The notes below the pieces were generated by a model. It saw only the letters and a list, made by a program, of their open reading frames with translations. It was not told the origin of the DNA and did not search any database. A stretch of 64,000 bases of DNA from an uncultured Sterolibacteriaceae bacterium (GTDB lineage Bacteria > Pseudomonadota > Gammaproteobacteria > Burkholderiales > Rhodocyclaceae), in assembly GCA_937888595.1 (NCBI GenBank), contig CALARK010000007.1, forward strand, positions 1 to 64,000, in the 5' to 3' direction. This document shows positions 25,188 to 34,555 of the stretch, one piece after another (within the stretch, counting starts at the first letter, position 1; the number at the start of each line of letters is the position of its first letter). A program made the translations under genes and the position numbers.

Positions 25188-25454
25188 GCGCCGCATCACG
25201 AACACGTGCAGGGCGCAACCTTGTGCGTGCCAGTCCGGAAAGGCAGCAAGCCGCCTTTCTGCCCAGTTGGCCGGAAACCACCGGCCGCGCCGTGATGGCC
25301 TCCGTGCCGCATGCCCGCAAGGCGTGCGGAGCGGGCAGCCAGCGAAGTTCGCTTTGCCGACCGCTTTCGTGCGGAAGGGAGGGCGGTGTTCGGTTCAGTC
25401 ACGGCGCGCCTGTTTCGGGCAGCGCGCCATCTTGTCTCGAGGTGTCGCTTTTCC

Positions 25455-26333
25455 ATGGGATCGTTGTCGAATCTGGCGTTGGCGGGAGGCTTCATGGCCG
25501 TGCTGGGCGTTCTGCTCGCCGGATTGCTCGCCTTCGCCAACCGGAAGCTTTTCGTTTTCGAAGACCCGCGGATCGAGCAGGTCGAAGATCTCCTGCCGAA
25601 ATCCAATTGCGGCGCCTGCGGCATGCCGGGCTGCCGCGGCTTTGCCGAAAAGGTGGTCACCGGCGATGTCGTTCCGGCCCTATGCACGGTCAGTTCCCCC
25701 CAGCAACGCCAGGACATCGCCGACCTGCTCGGCGTGGCGGCGGGCAACGTGGAGAAGAAGGTGGCTCGCCTCGCCTGTGCGGGCGGCAAGCATGTCGCCT
25801 TCGTGCGCGCCCGTTATGCCGGACTGAGAACCTGCCGCGCTGCCGCCGTGGTCGGTGGCGGCGGCAAGGAATGCGCCTGGGGCTGCCTCGGCCTGGGTGA
25901 TTGCGAAGCCGTGTGCAACTTCGACGCCCTGCATCTGGACGCCCATGGCCTGCCGGTCGTCGATGCGGACAAGTGCTCGGCCTGCAACGACTGTGTCGAG
26001 GTTTGCCCGAAGGGCCTGTTCTCGCTCGAGCCGATCAGCCGCAAGCTGTGGGTCGCTTGCAAGAATCAGGCGGATGGCGATACGGCCGAGGCCTCCTGCG
26101 AGGTCGCCTGTACCGCCTGCGGCAAGTGCGTCGCCGATGCCCCGCCGGGCCTGATGCAGCTCGACGGGCAACTGGCGACGATCCGCTATGAACTCAACGC
26201 GTGGGCGTCACGTGCCCCGATCGAGCGCTGCCCGACCGGCGCCATCGTCTGGTTCGAGTCCCCCAACAAGCCCGTCAAGGGCGCGGCAGCCAAGAAGATC
26301 CTGCGCCAGGATGCGCTGCCCCAATTGCACTGA
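25455..26333 (+). CDS. rnfB: RnfB, extended multi-cluster ferredoxin subunit of Rnf
   Basis: A 292-residue subunit that receives electrons from ferredoxin for the Rnf complex. It starts with an anchor helix (LALAGGFMAVLGVLLAGLLAF) and a 4Fe-4S domain LLPKSNCGACGMPGCRGFAE. Then come more Cys clusters: CAWGCLGLGDCEAVC, CSACNDCVEVCPKG and CEVACTACGKCV, with a final ERCPTGAI. This is the long form, as in clostridial RnfB, rather than the roughly 190-residue enterobacterial RsxB. ATG 25455 follows a weak ribosome site; the open frame upstream is leader. Confidence 0.9.
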   Translation: MGSLSNLALAGGFMAVLGVLLAGLLAFANRKLFVFEDPRIEQVEDLLPKSNCGACGMPGCRGFAEKVVTGDVVPALCTVSSPQQRQDIADLLGVAAGNVEKKVARLACAGGKHVAFVRARYAGLRTCRAAAVVGGGGKECAWGCLGLGDCEAVCNFDALHLDAHGLPVVDADKCSACNDCVEVCPKGLFSLEPISRKLWVACKNQADGDTAEASCEVACTACGKCVADAPPGLMQLDGQLATIRYELNAWASRAPIERCPTGAIVWFESPNKPVKGAAAKKILRQDALPQLH

Positions 26334-26371
26334 CCTGTACCGAATTTCAAGAGATTAACCAGGAGTCCGCC

Positions 26372-29300
26372 ATGTTGATGAAACTGTTCCAGTCCAAGAG
26401 CGAAGCCGAAAAGACGCAGGTCAAGTACCCCGGCATCCGCGATGCGGTCGACGGCAACACCGCCGTGATCCATGTCGAACGTGAGGCCTCCGACGCCGCT
26501 GGCGCCTACCCGATCACGCCCTCGACGCAGATGGGCGAGTACTGGGCGGAGGAAGTCGCCAAGGGCCACCTCAATATTTCGGAAAAGCCGCTGATCTTCA
26601 TCGAGCCCGAGTCCGAGCATGCCGCTGCGGGCGTCACCGCCGGCATGGCGATGACCGGCCTGCGAGCCACCAACTTCTCCTCGGCGCAGGGCGTCGCCTT
26701 CATGCACGAATCGCTCTACGGCGCGGTCGGCAAGCGCCTGCCCTACATCCTCAACATGGGCTGCCGCGCCATCACCAAGGCTTCCCTGAACGTCCATTGC
26801 AGCCACGACGATTACCACTGCGTCGACGATACCGGCTTCATCCAGGTGATGGCCAAGAGCGCCACCGAGGCGGCCGACCTCAACCTGATCGGCCGCAAGA
26901 TCGCCGAACTGTCGCTGACCCCGGCGATCATCGGCCAGGATGGCTTCCTGACCACGCACCTGATCGAGTCGGCCCTGCTGCCGGAGCGCGAGCTGGTGGC
27001 GGAGTACGTCGGCAAGCCCGACGACCTCATCGACACGCCGACGCCCGCCCAGGAGATGCTCTACGGGCCGAAGCGCCGCCGCGTGCCGGCGATCTGGGAT
27101 GTCGACGTGCCGCTCGTCTCGGGCACGGTGCAGAACCAGGATGCCTACATGCAGGCCACCGCCGGCCAGCGTCCCTACTTCTTCGATCACATCGAAGAGA
27201 TCGCCGATGCCTGCATGGCCGAATACACGGGCCTGACCGGCCGCGAATACCATCGCGTGTCGGGCTACAAGATGGAGGATGCCGACTACGTGATCGTCGG
27301 CATGGGCAGCATGATCGTGCAGGCGGAGTGCGTCGCCGACTACCTGCGCGAGACGCGCAAGCTCAAGGTCGGCGTCGTCAACATCACGATGTTCCGCCCC
27401 TTCCCGGGCGACCTGCTCGGCAAGCTGCTCGCCGGCCGCAAGGGCGTGGCAGTGCTCGAGCGCACCGACCAGCCGCTGGCCGAGGACCTGCCGCTGATGC
27501 GCGAAGTGCGCGCGACCCTGGTCAAGTGCATCGAGAATGGCCTCGCGCCCGATGACGATCGTCCTTACCCGGGTTATGCCGCCTTCGCCTCGGGCGAGAT
27601 GCCGCGCCTCTATTCCGGCTGCTACGGTCTCGGCTCGCGCGACCTGCAGCCCGAAGGCCTGATCGCCGCCGTCGAGAACATGCTGCCGGACGGCGCCAAG
27701 CGCAAGTTCTATTACCTGTCGATCGACTTCGCGCGCGACCCGCTCAATCCGAAGGACGAGGTGCACCAGCAGGACCTGCAGGAGAAGTACCCGCAGATCG
27801 GTGCCATGGGCATCCGCGGCAGCGAGAACCCGAACCTGCTGCCCAAGGGGGCCATTACCGTGCGCATGCACTCGGTCGGCGGCTGGGGCGCGATCACCAC
27901 CGGCAAGAACCTGGCGATGACGCTGTTCGAACTGCTCGGCTGGGACATCAAGGCCAACCCGAAATACGGTTCGGAAAAGAAGGGCCAGCCGACGACCTAC
28001 TACCTGTCGGCCGCCCCGGAGCCGATCCGCATCAACTGCGAATACACCTATGTCGATGTCGTGCTCTCGCCCGACCCCAACGTCTTCGGTCACTCGAACC
28101 CGCTGTCCGGTCTGAAGAAGGGCGGCTATTTCATCATCCAGTCCAATCTCGGCGACGAAACCTGGGCGAGCTTCCCGCTCTGGGCGCAGAAGTTCATCGT
28201 CGACAACGACATCCATGTCTTCTACATCGATGCCTTCCAGGTGGCGCGCGAGGAGGCCGGCTCCCCCGAGCTGCAGTTGCGCATGCAGGGCATCGCCTTC
28301 CAGGGCGCCTTCTTCGCCGCCAGCCCGACGATGAAGAACGCCGGCCTGACCGAAAACGCCTTGTTTACGGCCATCGAGGCGCAGCTGCAGGCCAAGTTCG
28401 GCAACAAGGGCGCCCGTGTCGTGCAGGACAACCTGCGTGTCGTCAAGCGCGGCTACACCGAGCTGACCGAGATCACCGACAAGCAGGTCGGCGTAACGCG
28501 CAAGCAGCTCGTCAAACGGGACGTCGGCCTTCCGATCATGCTCAAGCAGCTGCCGGCTTCGGACGGCAAGGTCGCCGACATCCACCGCTTCTGGGAGCAG
28601 ACCGGCAACTTCTACCTCACCGGCAAGGGTTCCGACAACCTCGTCGATCCCTTCATCGGCACCTCGCTGATGCCGGCCGCGACCGGCGTGTTCCGCGACA
28701 TGACCGGCATCCGCTTCGAGCATCCGGTGTGGATCGCCGAGAACTGCACGGCTTGCGGCAACTGCTATACGGAATGTCCGGACTCGGCCATCCCCGGCCT
28801 CGTCAGCAGCGTCGCCGACGTGTTCAACACGATCATCAACCGCATCGAGACCAGCGGCACGCCGACGCGTTTCCTGCGCCGGGCCGCGCGCACGGTCGAG
28901 AAGAAGCTGCGCGGGCTGATCGGCGGCGACGGCGCGGCCGTGCGCCCGTTGATCGACGAGGCCATCGCGGCGACGGTCGCCGAGGCGCCCGAGGAAGACC
29001 GCGAGAAGATGGCGGCCGAGTTCAAGCAGTTCACCGCGCAGATGGGCGACTTCGCCTTCGGCACCACCAAGCCGTTCTGGTCGCTGAAGGAGAAGAAGGC
29101 CAAGGGCAGCGGCGGCCTGTTCTCGATCACCATCAACCCCTACACCTGCAAGGCCTGTGCGCTGTGCGTCACGGTCTGCGAGGACGATGCGCTGAAGATG
29201 GTCACGCAGACCGACGAGTCGGTGCAGAAGCTGCGCGACGACTGGAGCTTCTGGCTCGACCTGCCGACGACGCCGAAGGAGTACAGCCGCATCGACAGCC

Positions 29301-31279
29301 TCGACGAGAAGATCGGCGCCCTCGAAACGCTGCTGCTCGACAAGCACAACTACAACTCGATGAACTGCGGCGACGGCGCCTGCCTCGGCTGCGGCGAGAA
29401 GACCGCGATCCACCTGTTCACGTCGACGGTGACCGCGCTGATGCAGCCGCGCGTCAAGGCCTTCGTGGCCAAGCTCGACGACCTGATCGGCCGGCTCGAA
29501 CAGCACATGCGCGTGAAGCTGGCTTCCGTGGTCGACCTCACCGACACCAGTGCCGTGGTGCGCGCCGTCGAGGCGACCGGACAGCACGACCTGACCCTGT
29601 CCAACCTTGCCTCCAAGCTCAACGAGAACAAGCCCTCGCAATTGCTCGACCCGGTCTGGGTGAAGAACACCGCCCAGCTGCTCGAGAAGCTCAAGGACCT
29701 CAAGTGGCGTTATGTCGAGGGGCCGACCCAGCGCGGCCGCGCCGAAATGGGCGTGGTCAACTCGACCGGCTGCACCTCGGTGTGGGGCTCGACCTACCCC
29801 TTCCACCCCTACCCCTTCCCCTGGACTTCGCACCTGTTCCAGGATTCGCCATCCGTCGCGATGGGCCTGTTCGAGGGCCACATGGCCAAGATGGCCGACG
29901 GTTTCAAGGCCGTGCGCATGGCCGAGAAGGAACTGGCCGGCGACTACCTGCCGGACCGCGACGACGATTTCTTCCGCCGCTTCACCTGGAGCAAGTTTTC
30001 CGAGGACGAATGGCTGCTGTGCCCGCCGGTCGTCTCGCTCGGCGGCGACGGCGCGATGTACGACATCGGCTTCCAGAACCTGTCGCGCGCACTGATGTCC
30101 GGCATGCCGATCAAGGTGCTGGTGGTCGATACGCAGGTGTATTCCAACACCGGCGGCCAGGCCTGCACCTCGGGCTTCATCTCCCAGGTGTCCGACATGG
30201 CGCCCTACGGCCAGGCGCAACGCGGCAAGCAGGAGACCCGCAAGGAGATCTCGCTGATCGGCATGGCCCACCGCACGTCCTACGTGATGCAGGGCACGAT
30301 CGCCCATGTGAACCATTTGCTCGAAAGCTACATCGACGGCCTCAACAGCCGCCGCCCGGCGCTGTTCAACATCTACGCCGTCTGCCCGCCCGAGCACGGC
30401 GTCGGCGACGACAAGAGCGTCGACCAGAGCAAGCTGGCGGTCGAGTCGCGCGCCTACCCGCTGTTCCGCTTCGACCCGGATGCCGGCGTCACCTTCAGCG
30501 AGTGCACCAGCCTCGAAGGCAACCCGGCGCTGGACCAGGACTGGCCGACCTACACGCTCAAGTACCAGGAAGACGGCGCCGAGAAGTCGCTGACCCTGCC
30601 GATGACCTTCGCCGATTTCGCGGCCACCGAGGCGCGCTTCCTCAAGCAGTTCAAGAAAGCGCCGCCGGAGACCTGGAACGAGAACATGGTGATGCTCGCC
30701 GATTTCATCGGTCTCGACGAGGACGAGCGCGAGGGCAAGTTCCCGTACATCTGGGCGGTCGACCAGAAGAACCGCCTGATGCGCCTGCTCGTCAGCGAGG
30801 ACATGGTGCGCTCTTCCGAGGAGCGCCTGCACTTCTGGCAACAGCTGCGCGACATCGCCGGCCTGAACGCCCAGCCGGCCGACGCCGCCGAGGTGGCCGA
30901 ACGCGTGCGCGCCGACCTGCTGGCGAAGATCTCGGCCACGCTGGGCCTGTCGGGTAGTGATGCGGGCACGGCCGCCGTCCCGCCGGCGCCGACTATTGCG
31001 GGTGCGGCCACGAGCGCCAATGACGGCGACTACGAGCCGGTGTGGATCGAGAGTCCCGAGTGCACCGCCTGCGACGAGTGCATCAACCTGGCGCCGAAGA
31101 CCTTCGCCTACAACGACCAGAAGCTGGCGATCGTCACCGACCCGAAGGGCGCGAAGTTCGCCGACATCGTCAAGGCGGCCGAGAAGTGCACGGCCGGCTG
31201 CATCCATCCGGGGACGCCGTGGAACATGGCCGAGCCGGGTATCGAGAAGTTGATGGCACGGGCGGCAAAATTTAATTAA
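26372..31279 (+). CDS. Giant 2-oxoacid (pyruvate):ferredoxin oxidoreductase
   Basis: A 1635-residue single-chain enzyme of the NifJ/PFOR family, which oxidises a 2-oxoacid (probably pyruvate) with CoA to acyl-CoA, CO2 and reduced ferredoxin. In order: pyrimidine-binding domain (ITPSTQMGEYWAEE), domain II, gamma domain (about 490-690), two 4Fe-4S motifs (CTACGNCYTECP near 791 and CKACALCVTVC near 926), TPP domain (GDGACLGCGEKT near 1000, STGCTSVWGSTYPF near 1131), and a C-terminal extra ferredoxin (CTACDECINLAP near 1563, with CTAGC). Ordinary NifJ is about 1170-1200 residues; the excess lies between the clusters, inside the TPP domain and in the tail. A repeat encodes AVPPAPT in the linker at about 1535. 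Substrate is inferred. Confidence 0.9.
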   Translation: MLMKLFQSKSEAEKTQVKYPGIRDAVDGNTAVIHVEREASDAAGAYPITPSTQMGEYWAEEVAKGHLNISEKPLIFIEPESEHAAAGVTAGMAMTGLRATNFSSAQGVAFMHESLYGAVGKRLPYILNMGCRAITKASLNVHCSHDDYHCVDDTGFIQVMAKSATEAADLNLIGRKIAELSLTPAIIGQDGFLTTHLIESALLPERELVAEYVGKPDDLIDTPTPAQEMLYGPKRRRVPAIWDVDVPLVSGTVQNQDAYMQATAGQRPYFFDHIEEIADACMAEYTGLTGREYHRVSGYKMEDADYVIVGMGSMIVQAECVADYLRETRKLKVGVVNITMFRPFPGDLLGKLLAGRKGVAVLERTDQPLAEDLPLMREVRATLVKCIENGLAPDDDRPYPGYAAFASGEMPRLYSGCYGLGSRDLQPEGLIAAVENMLPDGAKRKFYYLSIDFARDPLNPKDEVHQQDLQEKYPQIGAMGIRGSENPNLLPKGAITVRMHSVGGWGAITTGKNLAMTLFELLGWDIKANPKYGSEKKGQPTTYYLSAAPEPIRINCEYTYVDVVLSPDPNVFGHSNPLSGLKKGGYFIIQSNLGDETWASFPLWAQKFIVDNDIHVFYIDAFQVAREEAGSPELQLRMQGIAFQGAFFAASPTMKNAGLTENALFTAIEAQLQAKFGNKGARVVQDNLRVVKRGYTELTEITDKQVGVTRKQLVKRDVGLPIMLKQLPASDGKVADIHRFWEQTGNFYLTGKGSDNLVDPFIGTSLMPAATGVFRDMTGIRFEHPVWIAENCTACGNCYTECPDSAIPGLVSSVADVFNTIINRIETSGTPTRFLRRAARTVEKKLRGLIGGDGAAVRPLIDEAIAATVAEAPEEDREKMAAEFKQFTAQMGDFAFGTTKPFWSLKEKKAKGSGGLFSITINPYTCKACALCVTVCEDDALKMVTQTDESVQKLRDDWSFWLDLPTTPKEYSRIDSLDEKIGALETLLLDKHNYNSMNCGDGACLGCGEKTAIHLFTSTVTALMQPRVKAFVAKLDDLIGRLEQHMRVKLASVVDLTDTSAVVRAVEATGQHDLTLSNLASKLNENKPSQLLDPVWVKNTAQLLEKLKDLKWRYVEGPTQRGRAEMGVVNSTGCTSVWGSTYPFHPYPFPWTSHLFQDSPSVAMGLFEGHMAKMADGFKAVRMAEKELAGDYLPDRDDDFFRRFTWSKFSEDEWLLCPPVVSLGGDGAMYDIGFQNLSRALMSGMPIKVLVVDTQVYSNTGGQACTSGFISQVSDMAPYGQAQRGKQETRKEISLIGMAHRTSYVMQGTIAHVNHLLESYIDGLNSRRPALFNIYAVCPPEHGVGDDKSVDQSKLAVESRAYPLFRFDPDAGVTFSECTSLEGNPALDQDWPTYTLKYQEDGAEKSLTLPMTFADFAATEARFLKQFKKAPPETWNENMVMLADFIGLDEDEREGKFPYIWAVDQKNRLMRLLVSEDMVRSSEERLHFWQQLRDIAGLNAQPADAAEVAERVRADLLAKISATLGLSGSDAGTAAVPPAPTIAGAATSANDGDYEPVWIESPECTACDECINLAPKTFAYNDQKLAIVTDPKGAKFADIVKAAEKCTAGCIHPGTPWNMAEPGIEKLMARAAKFN
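30974..30997 (+). repeat. 24-bp dispersed repeat, copy 7 (in 2-oxoacid oxidoreductase)
   Basis: One mismatch (GACTATT end). Encodes AVPPAPTI between the TPP domain and the C-terminal ferredoxin. Confidence 0.88.
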
Positions 31280-31287
31280 GCGCGCAG

Positions 31288-32679
31288 ATGAAGCTCCTCT
31301 CGTATTTTCGCGGCGAGGCCTTCCAGCGGGGCGTTCATCCGCCGTCCAGCAAGGAGGCGACGGCGGATCTGCGCATCCGGCGCCTGCCTTTCCCGGCGAC
31401 GGTCGTGGTGCCGCTGTCGCAGCACATCGGCAAGGTGCCGCGGCCGATCGTGCGGGTCGGGCAGGAGGTGGTGCGCGGCCAGCCGATCGCCCGCACCGAC
31501 GACTGGTTGTCGGTGCCGCATCACGCACCGGTCACGGGCGTGGTCGAGTTCATCGGCTTGCGTCCCGGCGCCCGCGGGCCGTGGGTCGAGTCGATCGTCA
31601 TCCGCGCCCATCCGGGTGCCACCCAAGAGGATTTGTGGGGCCAGCCGCGCGACATGGGGGCGGCGACGGGCGAGGAGATCCTGCAGGCGATCTGGGATAC
31701 CGGCATGGTCGGCCTCGGCGGCGCGGCGTTCCCGACCCATGCCAAGCTGACGGTGCCCAAGCAGGCCAAGGTGCATACGCTGGTCGTGAACGGTTGCGAG
31801 TGCGAGCCCTACCTGACCTGCGACCACCGGGTGATGGTCGAGCAGGCCGACGATCTCGTGACGGGCATCCGCTATGCGATGCGCGCCACCGGCGCGGTGC
31901 GCACCATCGTCGGCATCGAGGACAACAAGCGCGATGCACGTGATGCGGTACGGGCCGCCATCGAGCGGGCGATGAAAGGCCCCGGCGGGATACCGGAGGG
32001 GGAGGTCCATGCCGAACTGGTACCGACGAAGTACCCGCAGGGCTCCGAGAAGATGCTGCTGATGGCGTTGTTCGGCGTGGAGATCCCGGCGGGCAGCCTG
32101 CCGGTGTCGCTCGGCATGGTCGTCAATAATGTCGGCACGCTGGCCGCGCTCGGCCAGCTGTTGCCGCGCGGCCGCGGGCTGACGGAACGCGTCGTCACCG
32201 TCGCCGGCCCGGGCGTGGCACGTCCCGGCAACTACCTCGTGCCGCTCGGCACGCCGATCCGCTTCCTGCTCGAACAGGCCGGTGCGCCGCCGCTCGGGCT
32301 GAACAATGGCCGCGAGATCATCCTCGGCGGGCCGATGATGGGCCAGGCCGCCGCCTCGCTCGACGTGCCGGTCACCAAGGGCGTGTCGGGCGTGCTGGTG
32401 ATGCCGGGGGCCGAGTTGCTGGCGCGCGAGGGACGCAAGACCTATCCGTGCATCAAGTGCGCCGAATGCGTCGAATCCTGCCCGATGGGACTCAATCCGT
32501 CGACGCTCGGCATGCTCGCCGCCAAGCGCGAATACGACCTGATGGGCTCGGACTACCACCTCGGCGAATGCTTCGAGTGCGGTTGCTGCTCCTACGTCTG
32601 TCCCTCCAACATCCCGCTGGTGCAACAGTTCCGCGTCGCCAAGCAGATCCTGCGCGAGAAGGCGGTGGCAAAACAATGA
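31288..32679 (+). CDS. rnfC: RnfC, NADH-binding subunit
   Basis: A 463-residue peripheral subunit that exchanges electrons with NAD(H) through FMN. It has the GVHPPSSKEATAD start, an NADH/FMN-binding domain with GLGGAAFPTHAKL and VVNGCECEPYLTCDHR, and two 4Fe-4S motifs, CIKCAECVESCPMG (near 388) and CFECGCCSYVCPSN (near 428). Starts 8 bases after the oxidoreductase, so the two are surely co-transcribed. Confidence 0.95.
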   Translation: MKLLSYFRGEAFQRGVHPPSSKEATADLRIRRLPFPATVVVPLSQHIGKVPRPIVRVGQEVVRGQPIARTDDWLSVPHHAPVTGVVEFIGLRPGARGPWVESIVIRAHPGATQEDLWGQPRDMGAATGEEILQAIWDTGMVGLGGAAFPTHAKLTVPKQAKVHTLVVNGCECEPYLTCDHRVMVEQADDLVTGIRYAMRATGAVRTIVGIEDNKRDARDAVRAAIERAMKGPGGIPEGEVHAELVPTKYPQGSEKMLLMALFGVEIPAGSLPVSLGMVVNNVGTLAALGQLLPRGRGLTERVVTVAGPGVARPGNYLVPLGTPIRFLLEQAGAPPLGLNNGREIILGGPMMGQAAASLDVPVTKGVSGVLVMPGAELLAREGRKTYPCIKCAECVESCPMGLNPSTLGMLAAKREYDLMGSDYHLGECFECGCCSYVCPSNIPLVQQFRVAKQILREKAVAKQ

Positions 32680-32689
32680 GCCTGCAGCC

Positions 32690-33862
32690 ATGAGCATCGA
32701 GATCCGTTCCGCCCCGCACATCAAGGCGCCGAAAAGCGTCGAGACGATCATGCGCCATGTCGTCTGGTCGCTCATGCCGGTGTGCGCCTTCTTCGTCTTC
32801 CAGTACGGCCTGTCGGCACTGGCTTCGCTGATGGTGGTTACCGTCAGCTGCCTGGCCACCGAGCGGCTGATCGTCCGGACCGGCACGCAGTCGGGTGACA
32901 TCTCCGACTACTCGGCGGCGATCACCGGCCTGCTGCTGGCGCTGTCGCTGCCGCCGGGCTTCCCGCTGTGGATGGGCGCGGTGGCCGGCATCGTCGCCAT
33001 CGCGCTCGGCAAGGCGCTGTTCGGCGGCATCGGCTTCAACGTCTTCAATCCGGCACTGGTCGGCCGCGCCTTCGTGCAGGCGGCCTTCCCGCAGGCGATC
33101 GCGACCTACACGCCCTCCTTCCTGCCCGGCCGCTTCCACGAGATGGTCCCCTCCTCGATGACGCTGCCGCTGATGCAGCCGGCCGCCGTGGCCGACTGGC
33201 TGAAGGCCAAGCATCTCGATGCGCTGGCCGGCGCCACGCCGCTGGCGAAATGGAAGTTCGAGGGCATCCTCGCCAATGCCGACGAGCTGCTCACCTCGCT
33301 GTCCGGCCACATGGCGGTCGGCCCCTCGCCGGCGCTGATCCTCGTCTGCGGCATCTACCTCGCGGCGCGGCGCTTCATGGACTGGCGCATCCCGGCGGCG
33401 ATCCTCGGCAGCGCCGGCCTGACCGCCTGGCTGCTGTTCGCGCTCAACGACGTGCGTTATCCGAATCCTTTCTTCATGCTGTTCTCGGGCGGCCTGATCC
33501 TCGGCGCGGTGTACATGGCGACCGACATGGCGACCTCGCCGGTGACGCCCAAGGGCATGTGGGTCTATGGTGCGCTGATCGGCCTGCTGACCGTCGTGAT
33601 CCGCTACTACAGCGGCCTGCCGGAAGGCGTGATGTACGCGATCCTGCTCGGCAACGCGGCGACGCCGCTGATCGAGAAGATCACCCAGCCGACCCCGTTC
33701 GGCAAGACGGCGTTCGCGCTGCTGGGCCGGCAGAAGAAGGGCGCGTCCTACTCGCTGCATCCGGGCTACATTTCGCGCGAGGATGCCGGCGCGGTGACAC
33801 CGAGGAAGCGTTTCCTGAGCAACAAGCCGAAGCGCGACGAGCGCAAGAAACCGAACGAGTAG
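32690..33862 (+). CDS. rnfD: RnfD, membrane flavoprotein subunit
   Basis: A 390-residue integral membrane subunit homologous to NqrB. It shows the start SIEIRSAPHIKAPKSVETIM, multiple helices, the GFNVFNPALVGRAFVQAAFP core, and LAGATPLAKWK, in which the Thr of GAT is the expected covalent FMN site. The C-terminal tail is basic. It lies 10 bases after rnfC. Confidence 0.95.
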   Translation: MSIEIRSAPHIKAPKSVETIMRHVVWSLMPVCAFFVFQYGLSALASLMVVTVSCLATERLIVRTGTQSGDISDYSAAITGLLLALSLPPGFPLWMGAVAGIVAIALGKALFGGIGFNVFNPALVGRAFVQAAFPQAIATYTPSFLPGRFHEMVPSSMTLPLMQPAAVADWLKAKHLDALAGATPLAKWKFEGILANADELLTSLSGHMAVGPSPALILVCGIYLAARRFMDWRIPAAILGSAGLTAWLLFALNDVRYPNPFFMLFSGGLILGAVYMATDMATSPVTPKGMWVYGALIGLLTVVIRYYSGLPEGVMYAILLGNAATPLIEKITQPTPFGKTAFALLGRQKKGASYSLHPGYISREDAGAVTPRKRFLSNKPKRDERKKPNE

Positions 33863-33865
33863 CCG

Positions 33866-34555
33866 ATGAGCCAAGCCACCGACGCCCTTACCGTCAGCAC
33901 GCCCACCGTGGGGATGATCCGCACGCTCGGCCTGGTCGCGGCCCTGTGCGGGCTGATCATCGTCAGCGCCTACCAGGGCACCTACGATGCGGTGCAGGAA
34001 AACAAGCGCATCGCAGTCGAGCGCGCCGTGTTCAAGGTGATCCCTGTGGCGACCTCGATCGTCGAGTACCTCGCCCCGGGCAGCGGTGCGCCGCAGAAAG
34101 TCGGCACCGGCGGGACGGCACCGGCCGGCTCGATCAAGTTCTACGCGGGCTACGACAAGGATGGCCACCTCGCCGGGATCGCCGCCGAGGGGGCCGCGAA
34201 AGGCTATGCCGACACGGTGCGCATCCTGTTCGCCTGGGATCCCGCACAGGCGACGATCACCGGCTTCGGCGTCGTCTCGTCGCGCGAGACGCCGGGCATC
34301 GGCGACAAGATCGTCGTCGACAAGGACTTCCTCGCCAACTTCCCGCTCGCTGCGCCGCTGTCCGACGACCGCATGGTGCTCGCGCACGAAATCCGCACGG
34401 TGAAGCACGGGACCAAGACCCAGCCCTGGGAAATCGACGCGATCGCCGGTGCGACCATCACCTCGCGCGCCGTCGGCAAGGCGATCAACGAGGCCGCGCA
34501 GGCGCTGGTGCCGCGGCTGGTCCCCCACCTCGATGCCCTGAAGGAAAAATCATGA
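33866..34555 (+). CDS. rnfG: RnfG, periplasmic FMN subunit
   Basis: A 229-residue subunit with one N-terminal helix (TLGLVAALCGLIIVSAYQGTY region) and a periplasmic FMN domain. The flavinylation motif is AGATITSRAV (about 194-203), whose second Thr should carry FMN; SSRETPGIGDKI is the conserved partner loop. A dispersed repeat encodes KVGTGGTA around residues 78-85, where the family has a variable loop. The stop overlaps rnfE by 4 bases. Confidence 0.94.
   Translation: MSQATDALTVSTPTVGMIRTLGLVAALCGLIIVSAYQGTYDAVQENKRIAVERAVFKVIPVATSIVEYLAPGSGAPQKVGTGGTAPAGSIKFYAGYDKDGHLAGIAAEGAAKGYADTVRILFAWDPAQATITGFGVVSSRETPGIGDKIVVDKDFLANFPLAAPLSDDRMVLAHEIRTVKHGTKTQPWEIDAIAGATITSRAVGKAINEAAQALVPRLVPHLDALKEKS
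34097..34119 (-). repeat. 24-bp dispersed repeat, copy 8 (in rnfG)
   Basis: One mismatch. Encodes KVGTGGTA in rnfG. Confidence 0.87.

Larger units (their letters stand above)
25039..25454. other. 416-base intergenic region with promoter and structured leader of the rnf operon
   Basis: No convincing gene. It holds a dispersed repeat (25082-25105), a sigma-70-like promoter (25158-25187), and then about 260 bases with several stems on the + strand: AAAGGC/GCCTTT around 25238-25257, GGCCGG/CCGGCC around 25270-25287, and GCCCGC/GCGGGC around 25313-25336. The open frames here do not resemble proteins. It is most simply a long untranslated leader of rnfB; an independent small RNA is possible. Confidence 0.5.

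Noticed and set aside
25225..25260. GTCCGGAAAGGCAGCAAGCC resembling the SRP RNA domain IV hairpin
   Set aside because: The conserved SRP core (GGUCAGGUCCGGAAGGAAGC type) is not matched on either side of the GGAA loop, and the arms do not pair as needed.
26186..31528. A 1780-codon open frame on the minus strand opposite the 2-oxoacid oxidoreductase
   Set aside because: It is the antisense shadow of a highly conserved gene in GC-rich DNA; its Arg/Gly/Asp/His-rich product resembles no family.
32968..34551. Upstream part of the 744-codon frame that ends in rnfE
   Set aside because: Only the last 216 codons are RnfE; the rest lies out of frame over rnfD and rnfG, which are clearly coding.
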